Shown here: one piece after another, positions 34,718 to 44,193 of the stretch
Layout: the number at the start of each line of letters is the position of its first letter
How positions within the stretch are numbered: position 1 is the stretch's first letter
Source of the DNA: Leisingera sp. NJS204
GTDB taxonomy: Bacteria > Pseudomonadota > Alphaproteobacteria > Rhodobacterales > Rhodobacteraceae
Reading direction: 5' to 3'
Assembly: GCF_004123675.1 (NCBI RefSeq)
Contig: NZ_CP035417.1
Coordinates: 3,897,501-3,961,500 of the forward strand
Length of the DNA stretch: 64,000 nucleotides
Notes under the pieces: model-generated
Told to the model about the DNA's origin: nothing
The model's database searches: none
What the model saw: only the letters and a program-made list of their open reading frames with translations
Program-made: the position numbers and the translations under genes

Positions 34718-36342
34718 TCCGCATCAACCCTTCCCGCGTGCGGCCCCAAAAACGGTTGCAGACGCCCAGTGATAAAACCCCGGCGATGCTGACCGAAACC
34801 TATATCGCCCCTGTCGGCGGGTGGGTTTCCAACCAGCCTTTGGCCGCACAGGGGGCACATACCGCTGTCGTGCTGGAAAACTTCTGGCCCACGGCCACCG
34901 GCATCGAACCGCGGGGCGGATCCAAGCTTCGCTGCTCTATCGCAGGTCCGGTTCGTTCTCTCTTTGAGTACCGCGCGGGGTTCGCCGACACCTACTTCGC
35001 CGCGGACGATACCGCCATCTACGAGTTCTCCAGTGCAACACTGGACGGCACCGCGCTGTCCGCATCCGTCAGCGGGCAATCGTCGGGGGACTATTCCACG
35101 CTGGAAATGCAGACGGACGGCGGGTCGTTTCTGTCGGTGGTGAATGGCCGGGATTTGCTGCAGATCTACGACGGCAGCACATGGCAGCAGGTAACCGGGG
35201 CTTCGACCCCCTTCGCCATCACAGGCATTGATACCGACCGGATTTCCCACATTTGGGCGTACCGCAACCGGCAATTCATGGTCGAAGGCGGCACCATGCA
35301 CGCTTGGTATCTGGGGGTGAACAGCGTTGCCGGAGCCGCGGCCAAACTCCCCCTTGCTGGGTTGTTCAAGAAAGGCGGGGCGCTGCTGTTCGGCGCCACG
35401 TGGTCGTCTGACAGTGGCGACGGGATGGACGACCGCTGCGTGTTCGCCACGGATCAAGGCGAGTTCGCCGTGTTCCAGGGGGCGGACCCGGGCAACGTCA
35501 ACGATTGGGGCCTCGTCGGGGTGTTCGACCTTGGCGAGCCATTGGGGCGGCGCGCGGTTCTGACAGTGGGCGGCGATCTGATCGTCGCAACCCGTGCCGG
35601 GCTGATCCCTATTTCTGCTGCGGTCAGCAAAGACCCCAGCCAGTTGAAGCTGGCCGCCCTGTCCCGCGATATTGATCCTGACTGGCGGCATGAAATCGTT
35701 TTGGCCGGCAATCTTGACGGCTGGCGGTTGGAGAAATGGGAAAGCCGCAACATGGCGGTGTTCTCCCCGCCACCCCGGGAAGCGGAGCAAGGGTATTGCT
35801 ACGCCGTCAATCTGGAAACCAATGCCTGGACCAAGTTCACCGGCTGGCGGATCGGCGATCTGCGGGTCCTGGGGCGCGCGCTGCACTATGGCGACGAAAG
35901 CGGGGCAATCTTCCTGTGCGACATTGGCGGGAACGACAACGGGGAAGCGTTCCAGTGCCGCGCCTGTCTCGCATTCGATCACCTGGGCGGCTTTGGGACC
36001 TTCAAAACCGCGCAGGCCGCACAAAGCACCTGGCGGTACCGGACGCCGATCAACCCGGCTATTTCCATTGCGGCAGACTACCGGACCTCGTTCCCTGCAG
36101 CGCCCAATTCCGCCCAATTCACGGACGGCGCGCAGGCGTCTTGGGACACGGCCACCTGGGACGTCGATCAGTGGGCCGAAGGAACCGAAGCGTATCAGAT
36201 ATTGAAGAAACGGCACACCGTCAGCGGGCACGGGGAGACACTGGCCGTTCAAGTTCAGCTGACGTCTGCCGCCCCGCAGAAACTCGACTGTGAACTGGTT
36301 TCGGTCGTCCTCGCCTATACCGGCGGGGAGGTGTTCGCATGA
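34714..36342 (+). CDS. Putative tail hub/nozzle protein
   Basis: 542 residues from ATG 34714 (MIRINPSRVRPQKRLQT). Longer frames upstream are only another frame of the previous gene. The body is beta-rich with repeated short blades (YFAADDTAIYEF, FLSVVNGRDLLQIYDGSTW, FMVEGGTMHAWYLG, DLIVATRAGLIPIS), consistent with a beta-propeller nozzle as in T7 gp12 and P22 gp10. It would form the short tail tube below the adaptor rings. Confidence 0.68.
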   Translation: MIRINPSRVRPQKRLQTPSDKTPAMLTETYIAPVGGWVSNQPLAAQGAHTAVVLENFWPTATGIEPRGGSKLRCSIAGPVRSLFEYRAGFADTYFAADDTAIYEFSSATLDGTALSASVSGQSSGDYSTLEMQTDGGSFLSVVNGRDLLQIYDGSTWQQVTGASTPFAITGIDTDRISHIWAYRNRQFMVEGGTMHAWYLGVNSVAGAAAKLPLAGLFKKGGALLFGATWSSDSGDGMDDRCVFATDQGEFAVFQGADPGNVNDWGLVGVFDLGEPLGRRAVLTVGGDLIVATRAGLIPISAAVSKDPSQLKLAALSRDIDPDWRHEIVLAGNLDGWRLEKWESRNMAVFSPPPREAEQGYCYAVNLETNAWTKFTGWRIGDLRVLGRALHYGDESGAIFLCDIGGNDNGEAFQCRACLAFDHLGGFGTFKTAQAAQSTWRYRTPINPAISIAADYRTSFPAAPNSAQFTDGAQASWDTATWDVDQWAEGTEAYQILKKRHTVSGHGETLAVQVQLTSAAPQKLDCELVSVVLAYTGGEVFA

Positions 36343-36785
36343 CCCCCGTCTACGATTATCCGGAGGCCGTAAAGGCTTTCGTCGCGGCAGGGATTTTCAC
36401 GCCGGGCCGGTCCTTCGGCCCTGCCAGCGCTATCGGCTTCGCAACTGCGGAAAAAGGGCTGGTGGCGGGGATCGTCTACCACAACTTCGAACCCGACGCG
36501 GGCGTGATCGAAATGTCAGCGTTTTCCACCCGGCGCGATTGGGTTTCGAAATCCCGTCTCGCGCTCCTTTTCCAGTACCCCTTCGAACAGCTGGGCTGCA
36601 GGGCAGTGGTTGCCCGGCACTCGGAACACAACCGGCGCACGCGACGCATCTGGGCCGCTCTTGGTGCGGAACAAACATTGGTTCCCGACTTGCGGGGGCC
36701 GAACGAGGCTGAAGTTATCGCGGTTCTGACCCGCGAAGCTTGGCATGGCAGCAAATTTTTCGAGGTGAACCATGGGCAAACCTAA
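36339..36785 (+). CDS. GNAT-family acetyltransferase in the virion gene cluster
   Basis: 148 residues, ATGA-coupled to the nozzle gene. FATAEKGLVAGIVYHNFEPDAGVIEMSAFS followed by QYPFEQLGCRAVVARHSEHNRRTRRIWAALGAEQ is a GNAT core, with the acetyl-CoA-binding turn replaced by a less regular sequence. GNATs of this type sit among structural genes in several podovirus-like prophages of roseobacters. The target is unknown; modification of a virion or host protein is possible. Confidence 0.72.
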   Translation: MTPVYDYPEAVKAFVAAGIFTPGRSFGPASAIGFATAEKGLVAGIVYHNFEPDAGVIEMSAFSTRRDWVSKSRLALLFQYPFEQLGCRAVVARHSEHNRRTRRIWAALGAEQTLVPDLRGPNEAEVIAVLTREAWHGSKFFEVNHGQT

Positions 36786-38574
36786 AGCTCCCGCACCGCC
36801 GGACCCCCAGAAAGTGGCAGGGGCGCAGACCGCACAAAACATCGGGACCGCGATCACGCAGCAACAGCTGAATAACGTGAACCAAATCACCCCGGACGGC
36901 ACTCTACGGTATCAAAAGAGTATCGACCCGTCCTTTATCCGGTCAGGTAGCGCCCATGGCAAGGACCCGAACCGGTTCTATTTAGGGGACGACCCTCAGG
37001 GGAAAGGGTTCAGCAGCCGGGAAGCCGCTGAACGGTTCACCTGGGAAAACAATCTTGAAGACGCGTACCAAACCTCAACTTACACCGATCCGAACACCGG
37101 CAAAGAGTACGAAATCCCGCAGTACACGGCGGTTCAGACACTCTCTAAGGACCAGCAAAAACTGAACCGGATCAACCAAGGGACGCAGAAAAACCTTGCC
37201 CAGCTGGGGCGATCCCAGTCCCGTCGACTGGGCGGCCTTCTGTCGGGACCATTGGACACAAAAGGTCTGCCGGAGGCGGGCGACCCGTCGAAAGTGGATC
37301 GGTTGCGGCTGAACAATATCGGTTCCGGCCCCGCTATCACCGGCAAAATCGGGCGCACCGGCCAAGTTGACCGCCACATCGACAGAGCGGGCCGCGTGAA
37401 AGACAGCTTCGGCAAGTTCGGAGATGTGACACGCAAAATCGACGGCGCGGGGCGCGTGAAGGGCGGCTTCGGAGGCTTCGGCAGCGTGACGCGCGGTATC
37501 GACGATGCGGGCCAGATCGGGCAGCGCATTGAAGACGGAGGGGCGCTGACGAGGTCCTACGGGAACGACTTTTCGGAAGATCGCAACAAGGTCGAAGACG
37601 CTCTGATGGAGCGTATGCAGCCTGGGTTGCAACGGGACCGCAAGGCTCTTGAAACCCGCCTAGCCTCGCAAGGCATCCGCATCGGATCCGAGGCGTACCA
37701 ATCCGCAATGGGCGATCACGGGCGGCAGGCAAACGACGCTCGCCTATCGGCCATTCTGGGGGCGGGACAAGAACACTCGCGGCTGTCCGGTATGGAGGCC
37801 CAACGCGCTCAGTTCGAGAACAGCGCCCAGGCACAACAGTTCGGGCAGAACGCGGCCCAAGCGCAATTCAGCAATAGCGCCCAGGCACAGCGGTTCGGGC
37901 AGAACGCGGCCCAAGCGCAGTTCCGCAATCAGGCGCAGCAACAACGCTACGATCAATCGCAGGGGCAAGCCGCGTTCGCGAACAACGTTCAAGCCCAGCG
38001 GTTCGGCCAGAACGCCACCCAGGCCCAGTTTCAAAATCAGGCGCAGCAACAGCGCTATGATCAGTCACAGGGGCTCGCGGAGTTCGGGAACAGCGCGCAG
38101 CAGCAGCGGTTTGGCCAGAACGCCACCCGTGCGCAGTTCAACAACCAGGCACAGCAGCAGCGCTTCGGCCAAGCCATGGCGCGCACCTCGTTTCAGAACG
38201 ACGCCAAGCAGCAGAGGTACCAGAACCGGGTTGGCGCGACCCAGTACAACAATCAGAATGCGACCCAAGAATACAACGCTGACATGGTGCGTCAGGACGC
38301 GAAGACTGCGACCCGCAACAACGCGCTGCAGGAAGCCTTCGCGCTCCGCAATCAGCCGATCAACGAGATTTCCGCCCTCCTGTCCGGGTCGCAGGTTCAA
38401 AACCCGAACTTCATTTCGCCGCAAACCGCGCAACTGGCGAACACTGACGTGGCCGGGATCACCATGGCGTCGCACAACGCCGCCCTGCAAAACTACCAAA
38501 CGCAAATGGGCGGCTGGAACAGTCTGGTCGGCGGCTTGGGCGGCCTGGGCGGCGCATATCTGGGGACACTCTAA
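36772..38574 (+). CDS. Gln/Asn-rich ejection-type virion protein with 9-residue repeats
   Basis: 600 residues. After an N-terminal domain (to about residue 170) come Gly-rich repeats (GRVKDSFGKFGDVTRKIDGAG type). Residues about 345-490 are a run of 9-residue units anchored on Phe or Tyr, such as QRFGQNAAQAQF and FRNQAQQQRYDQSQ. The C-terminus is hydrophobic and Gly-rich (WNSLVGGLGGLGGAYLGTL). By position this is an internal or ejection protein that helps DNA cross the cell envelope. The repeat could make an amphipathic fibre or channel. Confidence 0.65.
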   Translation: MGKPKAPAPPDPQKVAGAQTAQNIGTAITQQQLNNVNQITPDGTLRYQKSIDPSFIRSGSAHGKDPNRFYLGDDPQGKGFSSREAAERFTWENNLEDAYQTSTYTDPNTGKEYEIPQYTAVQTLSKDQQKLNRINQGTQKNLAQLGRSQSRRLGGLLSGPLDTKGLPEAGDPSKVDRLRLNNIGSGPAITGKIGRTGQVDRHIDRAGRVKDSFGKFGDVTRKIDGAGRVKGGFGGFGSVTRGIDDAGQIGQRIEDGGALTRSYGNDFSEDRNKVEDALMERMQPGLQRDRKALETRLASQGIRIGSEAYQSAMGDHGRQANDARLSAILGAGQEHSRLSGMEAQRAQFENSAQAQQFGQNAAQAQFSNSAQAQRFGQNAAQAQFRNQAQQQRYDQSQGQAAFANNVQAQRFGQNATQAQFQNQAQQQRYDQSQGLAEFGNSAQQQRFGQNATRAQFNNQAQQQRFGQAMARTSFQNDAKQQRYQNRVGATQYNNQNATQEYNADMVRQDAKTATRNNALQEAFALRNQPINEISALLSGSQVQNPNFISPQTAQLANTDVAGITMASHNAALQNYQTQMGGWNSLVGGLGGLGGAYLGTL

Positions 38575-40295
38575 TGAGCTTTCAGCAAATTCTTGGGCAG
38601 CGGCCCGGTTTCGTCTTCGGAGGCGAAACCGGCGTCAGTTACGAAGACCTGCAGCGCAAACGCCAAGCCGCGGACCAGCTGCGAAAGGGTCTCAGCACCG
38701 CCCCAACCACGGCAGCCGGCGGCTTGGCCGCAATTGGCAAAGGGCTGCTGCTGCGGTCGGTCAATCGCAAAGCCGATGAGCAAGAGCAGGAGGGCCGCCA
38801 GCAGTTCGGAAGCGCGTTCCAGCAGATCTTGTCCGGCGGCTACGGTGGACCGCTCCCCTCCCCGGGGAGACCTGCGCCAAGCGGCGAAACCGCCGACACT
38901 ATCCGGCAAGGTCTGACTGCGCGCGGGCTGCCCGACCACATCGCCGATGCGTTTGTTCTGAACTTTGACGATGAAAGCGGGCTGAACCCTGGGATCAACG
39001 AGCAAGCCCCGACCGTTCCCGGTAGCCGGGGCGGGTTCGGACTTGCCCAGTGGACCGGGCCGCGCAGAGAACAGCTTGAAGCGTTTGCGTCCCAACGCGG
39101 CGCCCAGGTGTCCAATATGGACACCCAGCTTGATTTTCTGGTGCATGAACTCCAAGGCTCCGAGGCTGACGCCGCCCAGGCAATCTTTTCCGCCCAGGAC
39201 ACCGGGACCGCAGCCGACGCTATCGTGCGCCGCTTCCTGCGTCCCGCAGAAGACCACATGGAACGGCGTTCCGCGCGCTACCTGGGCGGGGCGCAGCAGC
39301 CGCAAGGTGGCGTCGACCCCCAGCTGGCGCAGCTGGCTGCCTCGCCTTGGGCGTCACCGGAACAGAAATCCGTTCTGGGTATGCTTTTGCAGCAGCAGGT
39401 CCAGCAGTCTGACCCGACATACCGGATGCAGCAGCGCCGGGCGCAAATGGGCTTGGAGATGGACCAGCTGAAATTGGAGCAGCTGCGGAACCCGCAAGTG
39501 GACGGGGTGAAAGTTGACGACCGTCTCGTAAACCCCCAGACCGGGGAAGTGATCTATGAACCGGGTCCCGGTGCCGCAGGCAATGGTGAATACGGGCTGA
39601 ACCCGATCTACGGGCGGGACTCGGACGGCAATGTAGTTGTCATGCAGCTTGGTAAGGACGGGCAGGCCGTGCAGTCCAATCTACCTGACGGGATCACTCC
39701 CGACTTGGCGGTCAAAAACTTCGAAGGTGCCCGGGGTACGGTTTTGGGAAAAGCCGAAGGCCAAGCCACCGCGTCGGCCCCCTCCGACTACCAAGCCTCC
39801 CAGAACGCGCTGGACCTGATCGGCAGTATCCGGGACGACCCAAACCGCGAACGCGGCACCGGGGTCAGCGCGGTGTTCAACTCGGTTCCCGGAACCGCGG
39901 GGTTCGACTTCCACGCCAAGGTGGAACAGGCCAAGTCCGGGGCCTTCCTGTCGGCCATCCAGCAGCTGCGCGGCATGGGCGCCCTGTCCAATGCCGAAGG
40001 CCAAGCAGCAACAGCCGCCGTCACCCGTATGAACACCTCACTCAGCGAGGACGCGTTCCTGGAGGCGCTGGCCGACTACGAGAAGATCGTTCAACAGGCA
40101 ATGGACGGCGCTGCCGCGCGCGGCGGCGGCCCCGCTCCTGCACCCACGATCCCGGCCCCAGGTCCTGCGGCAGGCGGGAACCAGAATGACGGTTTCGCAG
40201 CCTTCGCCGCGGACCCCAGCGCAGCGGCGGCGGCGGAACAATTCGGGGTCACCCTGGAAGAAATGTGGGAACTTAAACAAGGGCTGCGCCAATGA
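38574..40295 (+). CDS. Ejection-type protein with phage tail lysozyme domain
   Basis: 573 residues. Residues about 105-245 (TIRQGLTARGLPDHIADAFVLNFDDESGLNPGINE, GGFGLAQWTGPRREQLEAFA, FLVHELQG, RRFLRPAEDHMERR) match the phage tail lysozyme family, with the catalytic glutamate likely in FDDESGLN. The rest is long, helical and Ala/Gln-rich, and ends in a Pro-rich linker. It would open the cell wall during DNA delivery. It shares its start base with the stop of the upstream gene. Confidence 0.8.
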   Translation: MSFQQILGQRPGFVFGGETGVSYEDLQRKRQAADQLRKGLSTAPTTAAGGLAAIGKGLLLRSVNRKADEQEQEGRQQFGSAFQQILSGGYGGPLPSPGRPAPSGETADTIRQGLTARGLPDHIADAFVLNFDDESGLNPGINEQAPTVPGSRGGFGLAQWTGPRREQLEAFASQRGAQVSNMDTQLDFLVHELQGSEADAAQAIFSAQDTGTAADAIVRRFLRPAEDHMERRSARYLGGAQQPQGGVDPQLAQLAASPWASPEQKSVLGMLLQQQVQQSDPTYRMQQRRAQMGLEMDQLKLEQLRNPQVDGVKVDDRLVNPQTGEVIYEPGPGAAGNGEYGLNPIYGRDSDGNVVVMQLGKDGQAVQSNLPDGITPDLAVKNFEGARGTVLGKAEGQATASAPSDYQASQNALDLIGSIRDDPNRERGTGVSAVFNSVPGTAGFDFHAKVEQAKSGAFLSAIQQLRGMGALSNAEGQAATAAVTRMNTSLSEDAFLEALADYEKIVQQAMDGAAARGGGPAPAPTIPAPGPAAGGNQNDGFAAFAADPSAAAAAEQFGVTLEEMWELKQGLRQ

Positions 40296-42328
40296 ACGAA
40301 ATGGAACTCCTCGCGCTGGCGGCGGCTGCGAAAAAACGCCGCCAAGCGAACGCCCCCCAGCCGAACGCGGACGGCACCTACGGACAGCCCCCCGCAGGCA
40401 CGGTTGCCGACCCGCGCACCGGGCAGATGGTCGACCCGGATGCGATGCGCAACCGCGTGAGCGTAAGCCCTGCAAACGCCGCGATGCACGGCGCCGGACA
40501 AGGGCTGGGGTTCGGGGCCTTCGACGAAGCGGTGGCCGGGACATACGGCGCACTTGGCCCCGGCGATTTCCAAGAGAACTACGACTACGCGCTGGCGCGC
40601 CAACGGGCCGAACTGGCCGCCAACCGGGAAGCACACCCCGTTGTGTCGACAGGCGCAGAAGTGGCCGGCGGTGTGGCAACCGCCCTGACCGGCTTAGGCG
40701 CCGCGGGCCAAGCTGCGACGAAATCTGGCCAGTTTCTGCGGTCCGCGGCTGCCGGTGCTGCTGCTGGCGGCGTCTATGGGTTCAACTCCGGTGAAGGTGG
40801 GGCAGCCGAACGCGCACGTGCGGGCCGCAACGGGGCTGCATTTGGGACCGCAGCCGGGATCGCGGCCCGCCCAGTAGGTGCGGCCCTTGCGAGTGGCGCC
40901 CGCCGCGCCACCCCGGCCCTGCAGTACCTTGTCGGACGCGGGCAACACCGCCCGGCGCAGAACGCCTTGGCGTCTGCCATGAACCGGTCGGGGCAGGACG
41001 GCGGACAGGTCGCGACCGCCTTGCGACAGGCATCAGTAGAGGGACAGCCGCAGTTCACTGTTGCCGACGCGCTGGGGCGGCCCGGCCAGCGCATGTTGTC
41101 CGGCGTCACCCGCTCCACCCCCGAAGCGGCCCAGGAGGTTCAAGATTATCTGACCCAGCGGCAAGCCGGTCAGGGCGGGCGCGTTTCCTCTTTCCTCGCT
41201 GACGCCTTCGACGCGCCGACGACCGCTGCGCAGCGCAAAACCAGCGCACAGGCGGCCCGTGGTCAAGCTGCGAACACCAACTACGCCGCGGCCCGTCGCG
41301 ACGCACAACCTGTTGACGTGCGGTCCTCTTTGGCGGTGATTGACGACCGGATCGGCGGTATGCAGGGCAGCGGCGTTGTCGGCGATGGTATCGACGCCCG
41401 GCTGGCGGGCTTTCGCAACCGCTTGGCTGCGGCCTCCCCGGAACGTTCGAACGTCGGGGGTGGTTCCGCAACGTCGGTTGAACTGTCCGATTTCGACCGG
41501 GTGTTGGGGGTCAAACAGGACGTGCAGGACGCTATCGGCGCTGCGGTGCGCGCAGGCCGGAACAACGAAGCCCGGGAACTGGGCAAGCTCGTTTCCACCC
41601 TGGACGAGGCGCTGGAAACGTCCAGCACGGGGTACCGCCACGCGAACAATGAATTCGCCAAGGCATCCCGCACGATTGACCAATTTGACGCGGGGGCGCA
41701 CGCCGCTGAAGGACGGGTCCGCCCCGACGACGTTGCGGCGCGATACCGCGCCCTGGCGCAACCCAACCCCAACGGCGTGCCCGCGGCGGGTTTGACGCCT
41801 CAATCGGCTTTCCGAGCGGGCTATGCGGATCCAGTTATCGCCCGTGTAGAGAACAGCGCAGCGGGGGCCAACGCAGCGCGCCCGCTCACGTCGCCGAAGT
41901 TCCAACAGGACGCGGCGACGATGGCGGTGGACCCGGACTTGCTGGCGCGCCGCCTAGGCCGTGAAAACCGCATGTTCGAAACCAACCAGACGGTTCTGGG
42001 CGGAAGCCGGACCGCCGACAATCTGATCGACATGGAAGATGCTGGACGCTTCGACACTGGGGTGTTCGCGGCACTGCTACGGGGGCGTATGGGGGAAGCC
42101 GCAGGGCGGGCAACTGAGAAGTTGGCCGGGCCGGTAGTGAACCGGCTCAAAGGTCACGGACCGGCGACACGGGGTGAGATCGCCGAAATGTTGCTGAAAA
42201 CCGGAGACGATGGGGCCGCGACTATCCGGCAGCTGCTGACCAACAACCAGTTGGACCAAGCGGCCAAGCTGCGGCTGATCGACCAGCTGACCGCAGGCGG
42301 CGGCGTCACTTCCGGGATGGCCCAGTGA
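40292..42328 (+). CDS. Large ejection-type virion protein
   Basis: 678 residues, ATGA-coupled to the lysozyme gene. Residues about 110-215 are Ala/Gly-rich and could insert into membrane (AEVAGGVATALTGLGAAGQAA and following). The rest is helical with many Ala/Arg/Gln. Third of three large proteins between the tail hub and the fibre, matching the ejectosome order of P22 (gp7, gp20, gp16). Direct sequence similarity is weak, so the call is by order and shape. Confidence 0.65.
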   Translation: MNEMELLALAAAAKKRRQANAPQPNADGTYGQPPAGTVADPRTGQMVDPDAMRNRVSVSPANAAMHGAGQGLGFGAFDEAVAGTYGALGPGDFQENYDYALARQRAELAANREAHPVVSTGAEVAGGVATALTGLGAAGQAATKSGQFLRSAAAGAAAGGVYGFNSGEGGAAERARAGRNGAAFGTAAGIAARPVGAALASGARRATPALQYLVGRGQHRPAQNALASAMNRSGQDGGQVATALRQASVEGQPQFTVADALGRPGQRMLSGVTRSTPEAAQEVQDYLTQRQAGQGGRVSSFLADAFDAPTTAAQRKTSAQAARGQAANTNYAAARRDAQPVDVRSSLAVIDDRIGGMQGSGVVGDGIDARLAGFRNRLAAASPERSNVGGGSATSVELSDFDRVLGVKQDVQDAIGAAVRAGRNNEARELGKLVSTLDEALETSSTGYRHANNEFAKASRTIDQFDAGAHAAEGRVRPDDVAARYRALAQPNPNGVPAAGLTPQSAFRAGYADPVIARVENSAAGANAARPLTSPKFQQDAATMAVDPDLLARRLGRENRMFETNQTVLGGSRTADNLIDMEDAGRFDTGVFAALLRGRMGEAAGRATEKLAGPVVNRLKGHGPATRGEIAEMLLKTGDDGAATIRQLLTNNQLDQAAKLRLIDQLTAGGGVTSGMAQ

Positions 42329-42517
42329 CTAGAGGCCCGTGCTTAGATAAGCGGAAACCATCATTACGACACCCGGCACGCCCAGTGCCAAAATCGTCTG
42401 ACGGTCCCACCGGTCGTTTTTGGTGAGGCGCCAGAAACCGTAGACGCCCCACAACGTAAGGATGTTGGCGCCCAGCACTAGGGTGAGAATATCAAATCCG
42501 TTAAGCGACGCGCCCAT
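42329..42517 (-). CDS. Two-helix membrane protein on the opposite strand
   Basis: 62 residues: MGASLNGFDILTLVLGANILTL, KNDRWDR between, then TILALGVPGVVMMVSAYLSTGL. Two hydrophobic segments with a short charged turn. It is the only minus-strand gene in the late region and exactly fills the gap between the third ejection-type gene and the fibre gene. It could be a lysogenic-conversion or superinfection-exclusion protein, since prophage 'morons' are often inverted, but nothing specific identifies it. Confidence 0.55.
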   Translation of the reverse strand: MGASLNGFDILTLVLGANILTLWGVYGFWRLTKNDRWDRQTILALGVPGVVMMVSAYLSTGL

Positions 42518-42559
42518 GTGGCCCCCTTAATTGAGCAATCAACCATACAGGAATTAGCA

Positions 42560-43564
42560 ATGCCTTTCAACGCTTCTGGCGTGTTTCAGCGCCTGTTCAA
42601 CTGGCGAAACGACCGCGACGCCGGGGTCAAGATCCTCGCGGAGCGGATGGATCAGGAAATGGACGGGTTCGCCACCGCTCTAAACGATCTGGTCCAGGGC
42701 AACGTCGCCCACAAAGGCCCCATCAAAACACCCTTTGGCACCGCCGCAGCCCCGGCCTACGCCTTCGACGGGGACCCGGACACCGGCTTCTACCGAAACG
42801 CGGCGAACGAGATTGGCGTTTCTGTTGGGGGCAGCCGCAAACTTCGCCTCGCAGGCGATGCTTTTCAGATCGACGCTCCGGTCACCGGAGCGTCGGTGCA
42901 GTCAACTCCATTGGACACAGCGGCGGGCAAGCTGCTGCTAGTAGGGGCATTTGGGCTTGGCGCCAATTCCACCTCTGCGCCGCCATCGAATGACATTTCT
43001 GACGGTATTCCGAGCGGGTTATACACCACCGATGCCGATACAACCGGAACCGGATCGGAGACGCCTGTTAACGGCCCGCTGCTGCATGTGCAGCGAGGGG
43101 GTGGCACCGGCAGCCCCGGTGCATTCCAAATTTGGCAGCGTGGTGTGGGCAACCTCCTGTACCGGCGGTTTGCCAGTGGAGTACCTACAGATTGGGCCGA
43201 GTTTTTCACCAGCGCAAACATTCTTGGCACTGTCTCCCAGTCCGGCGGCACCCCTACCGGCGCCGTGATCGAGCGCGGAAGTAACGCCAACGGCGAATAT
43301 GTGCGCTTCGCCGATGGGACACAGATTTGTACGGAGACTGTTGCGCCAAGCACCACGGCGGCTGACAGCGCATGGGCTTTCCCGGCTGCGTTTACAACTG
43401 CCACTGGGCTGGTTGTGGTCGGCGGTGGCCGGACAAACTCAGATGCCACCTTCGTTTCGGTTCGCCCCCCCACAACCTCAACCGTCGATTTCAGCCACTG
43501 GAACACCAGCGGTTCCCGAGTGGGGGGCGCCGTCAGCCTAACCGCTATCGGCCGTTGGTTCTAA
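42560..43564 (+). CDS. Tail fibre / receptor-binding protein
   Basis: 334 residues from MPFNASGVFQRLFNWRNDRDAGVKIL, preceded by AGGAATTA. The N-terminal part (GIRPGKILAERMDQEMDGFATALN-like) is the helical virion anchor found in roseobacter podovirus fibres. Residues about 60-110 hold FDGDPDTGFYRNAANEIGVSVGGSRKL, typical of phage appendage proteins. The C-terminal domain (GEYVRFADGTQICTE to AIGRWF) is a receptor-binding tip. The short minus-strand gene upstream does not overlap it. Confidence 0.8.
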   Translation: MPFNASGVFQRLFNWRNDRDAGVKILAERMDQEMDGFATALNDLVQGNVAHKGPIKTPFGTAAAPAYAFDGDPDTGFYRNAANEIGVSVGGSRKLRLAGDAFQIDAPVTGASVQSTPLDTAAGKLLLVGAFGLGANSTSAPPSNDISDGIPSGLYTTDADTTGTGSETPVNGPLLHVQRGGGTGSPGAFQIWQRGVGNLLYRRFASGVPTDWAEFFTSANILGTVSQSGGTPTGAVIERGSNANGEYVRFADGTQICTETVAPSTTAADSAWAFPAAFTTATGLVVVGGGRTNSDATFVSVRPPTTSTVDFSHWNTSGSRVGGAVSLTAIGRWF

Positions 43565-43576
43565 AGGAGCATTCCC

Positions 43577-44182
43577 ATGCAAATCAACTGGACCCCTGTG
43601 CGCCGGGACGAGGCGCTGACCGCCACCAAGCAGGGCGATGTCCTGATCATCAACGGTGAAGTCTTTGACTTCAGCCCGCTCCCCGATGGCGCAACCCTGC
43701 CGAGCCTGGCAGTTCCCTGCGAATGGCTGACCTCGGATGTGGAGCGCGCGGGCGGCGACATCAGCCTGACGCTGTTTCTCCCACACGGAGCCAATGCCCC
43801 GCAAGAAACCCGGTTCCCGCAGCCGGTGGTGATGGCCGAAGACGGGCCGGTGCCTGGTGCAGAGGGTGATCAGCCCGCAGAGACGGTTCAGGCGGTCATT
43901 GACTGGTCGCAGCTCATCACAGCCGAAGGCAAAGCGGAAGCCGCCGCTACGGAGCTGGCATTGGCGCGCAAGGCAGAGTGCCGGGAGCGGATTCTGGCCG
44001 TGGCGGATGAAACCGCGCAGATGAACCTGGCAGCCGCCGCGGCAGCGGGGGCGCTGGATGAAACTCAGCTGCAAATCTTCCGTTCCGGTGTGTCCTGGAT
44101 CCACGCCATGCGTGAGGCGCAAGCGGACGGCAACTGGCCGGACGTGCCGCCGGGTGTGGCCGAACTGGCCGCGGCGTTCTGA
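43577..44182 (+). CDS. Putative tail fibre assembly protein
   Basis: 201 residues, 12 bp downstream of the fibre gene with AAAGGAG ahead. The N-terminal part (WTPVRRDEALTATKQGDVLIINGEVFDFSPLPDGATLP) is a small beta domain shared by proteins next to roseobacter prophage fibres. The C-terminal half is helical and Ala-rich. Role as a fibre chaperone is by position only. Confidence 0.6.
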   Translation: MQINWTPVRRDEALTATKQGDVLIINGEVFDFSPLPDGATLPSLAVPCEWLTSDVERAGGDISLTLFLPHGANAPQETRFPQPVVMAEDGPVPGAEGDQPAETVQAVIDWSQLITAEGKAEAAATELALARKAECRERILAVADETAQMNLAAAAAAGALDETQLQIFRSGVSWIHAMREAQADGNWPDVPPGVAELAAAF

Positions 44183-44193
44183 GGGGTGATCCT

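Noticed and set aside
34645-36252. Long minus-strand open frame (about 535 codons) antisense to the tail hub gene
   Set aside because: It is the mirror of a GC-rich coding strand; its protein has no domain, the plus-strand frame is coupled to its neighbours, and the late region is transcribed rightward.
37800-38300. CRISPR or non-coding repeat in the ejection-type gene
   Set aside because: The repeat has a 27 bp (9-codon) period with variable third bases and stays in one open frame, so it is protein repeat structure.
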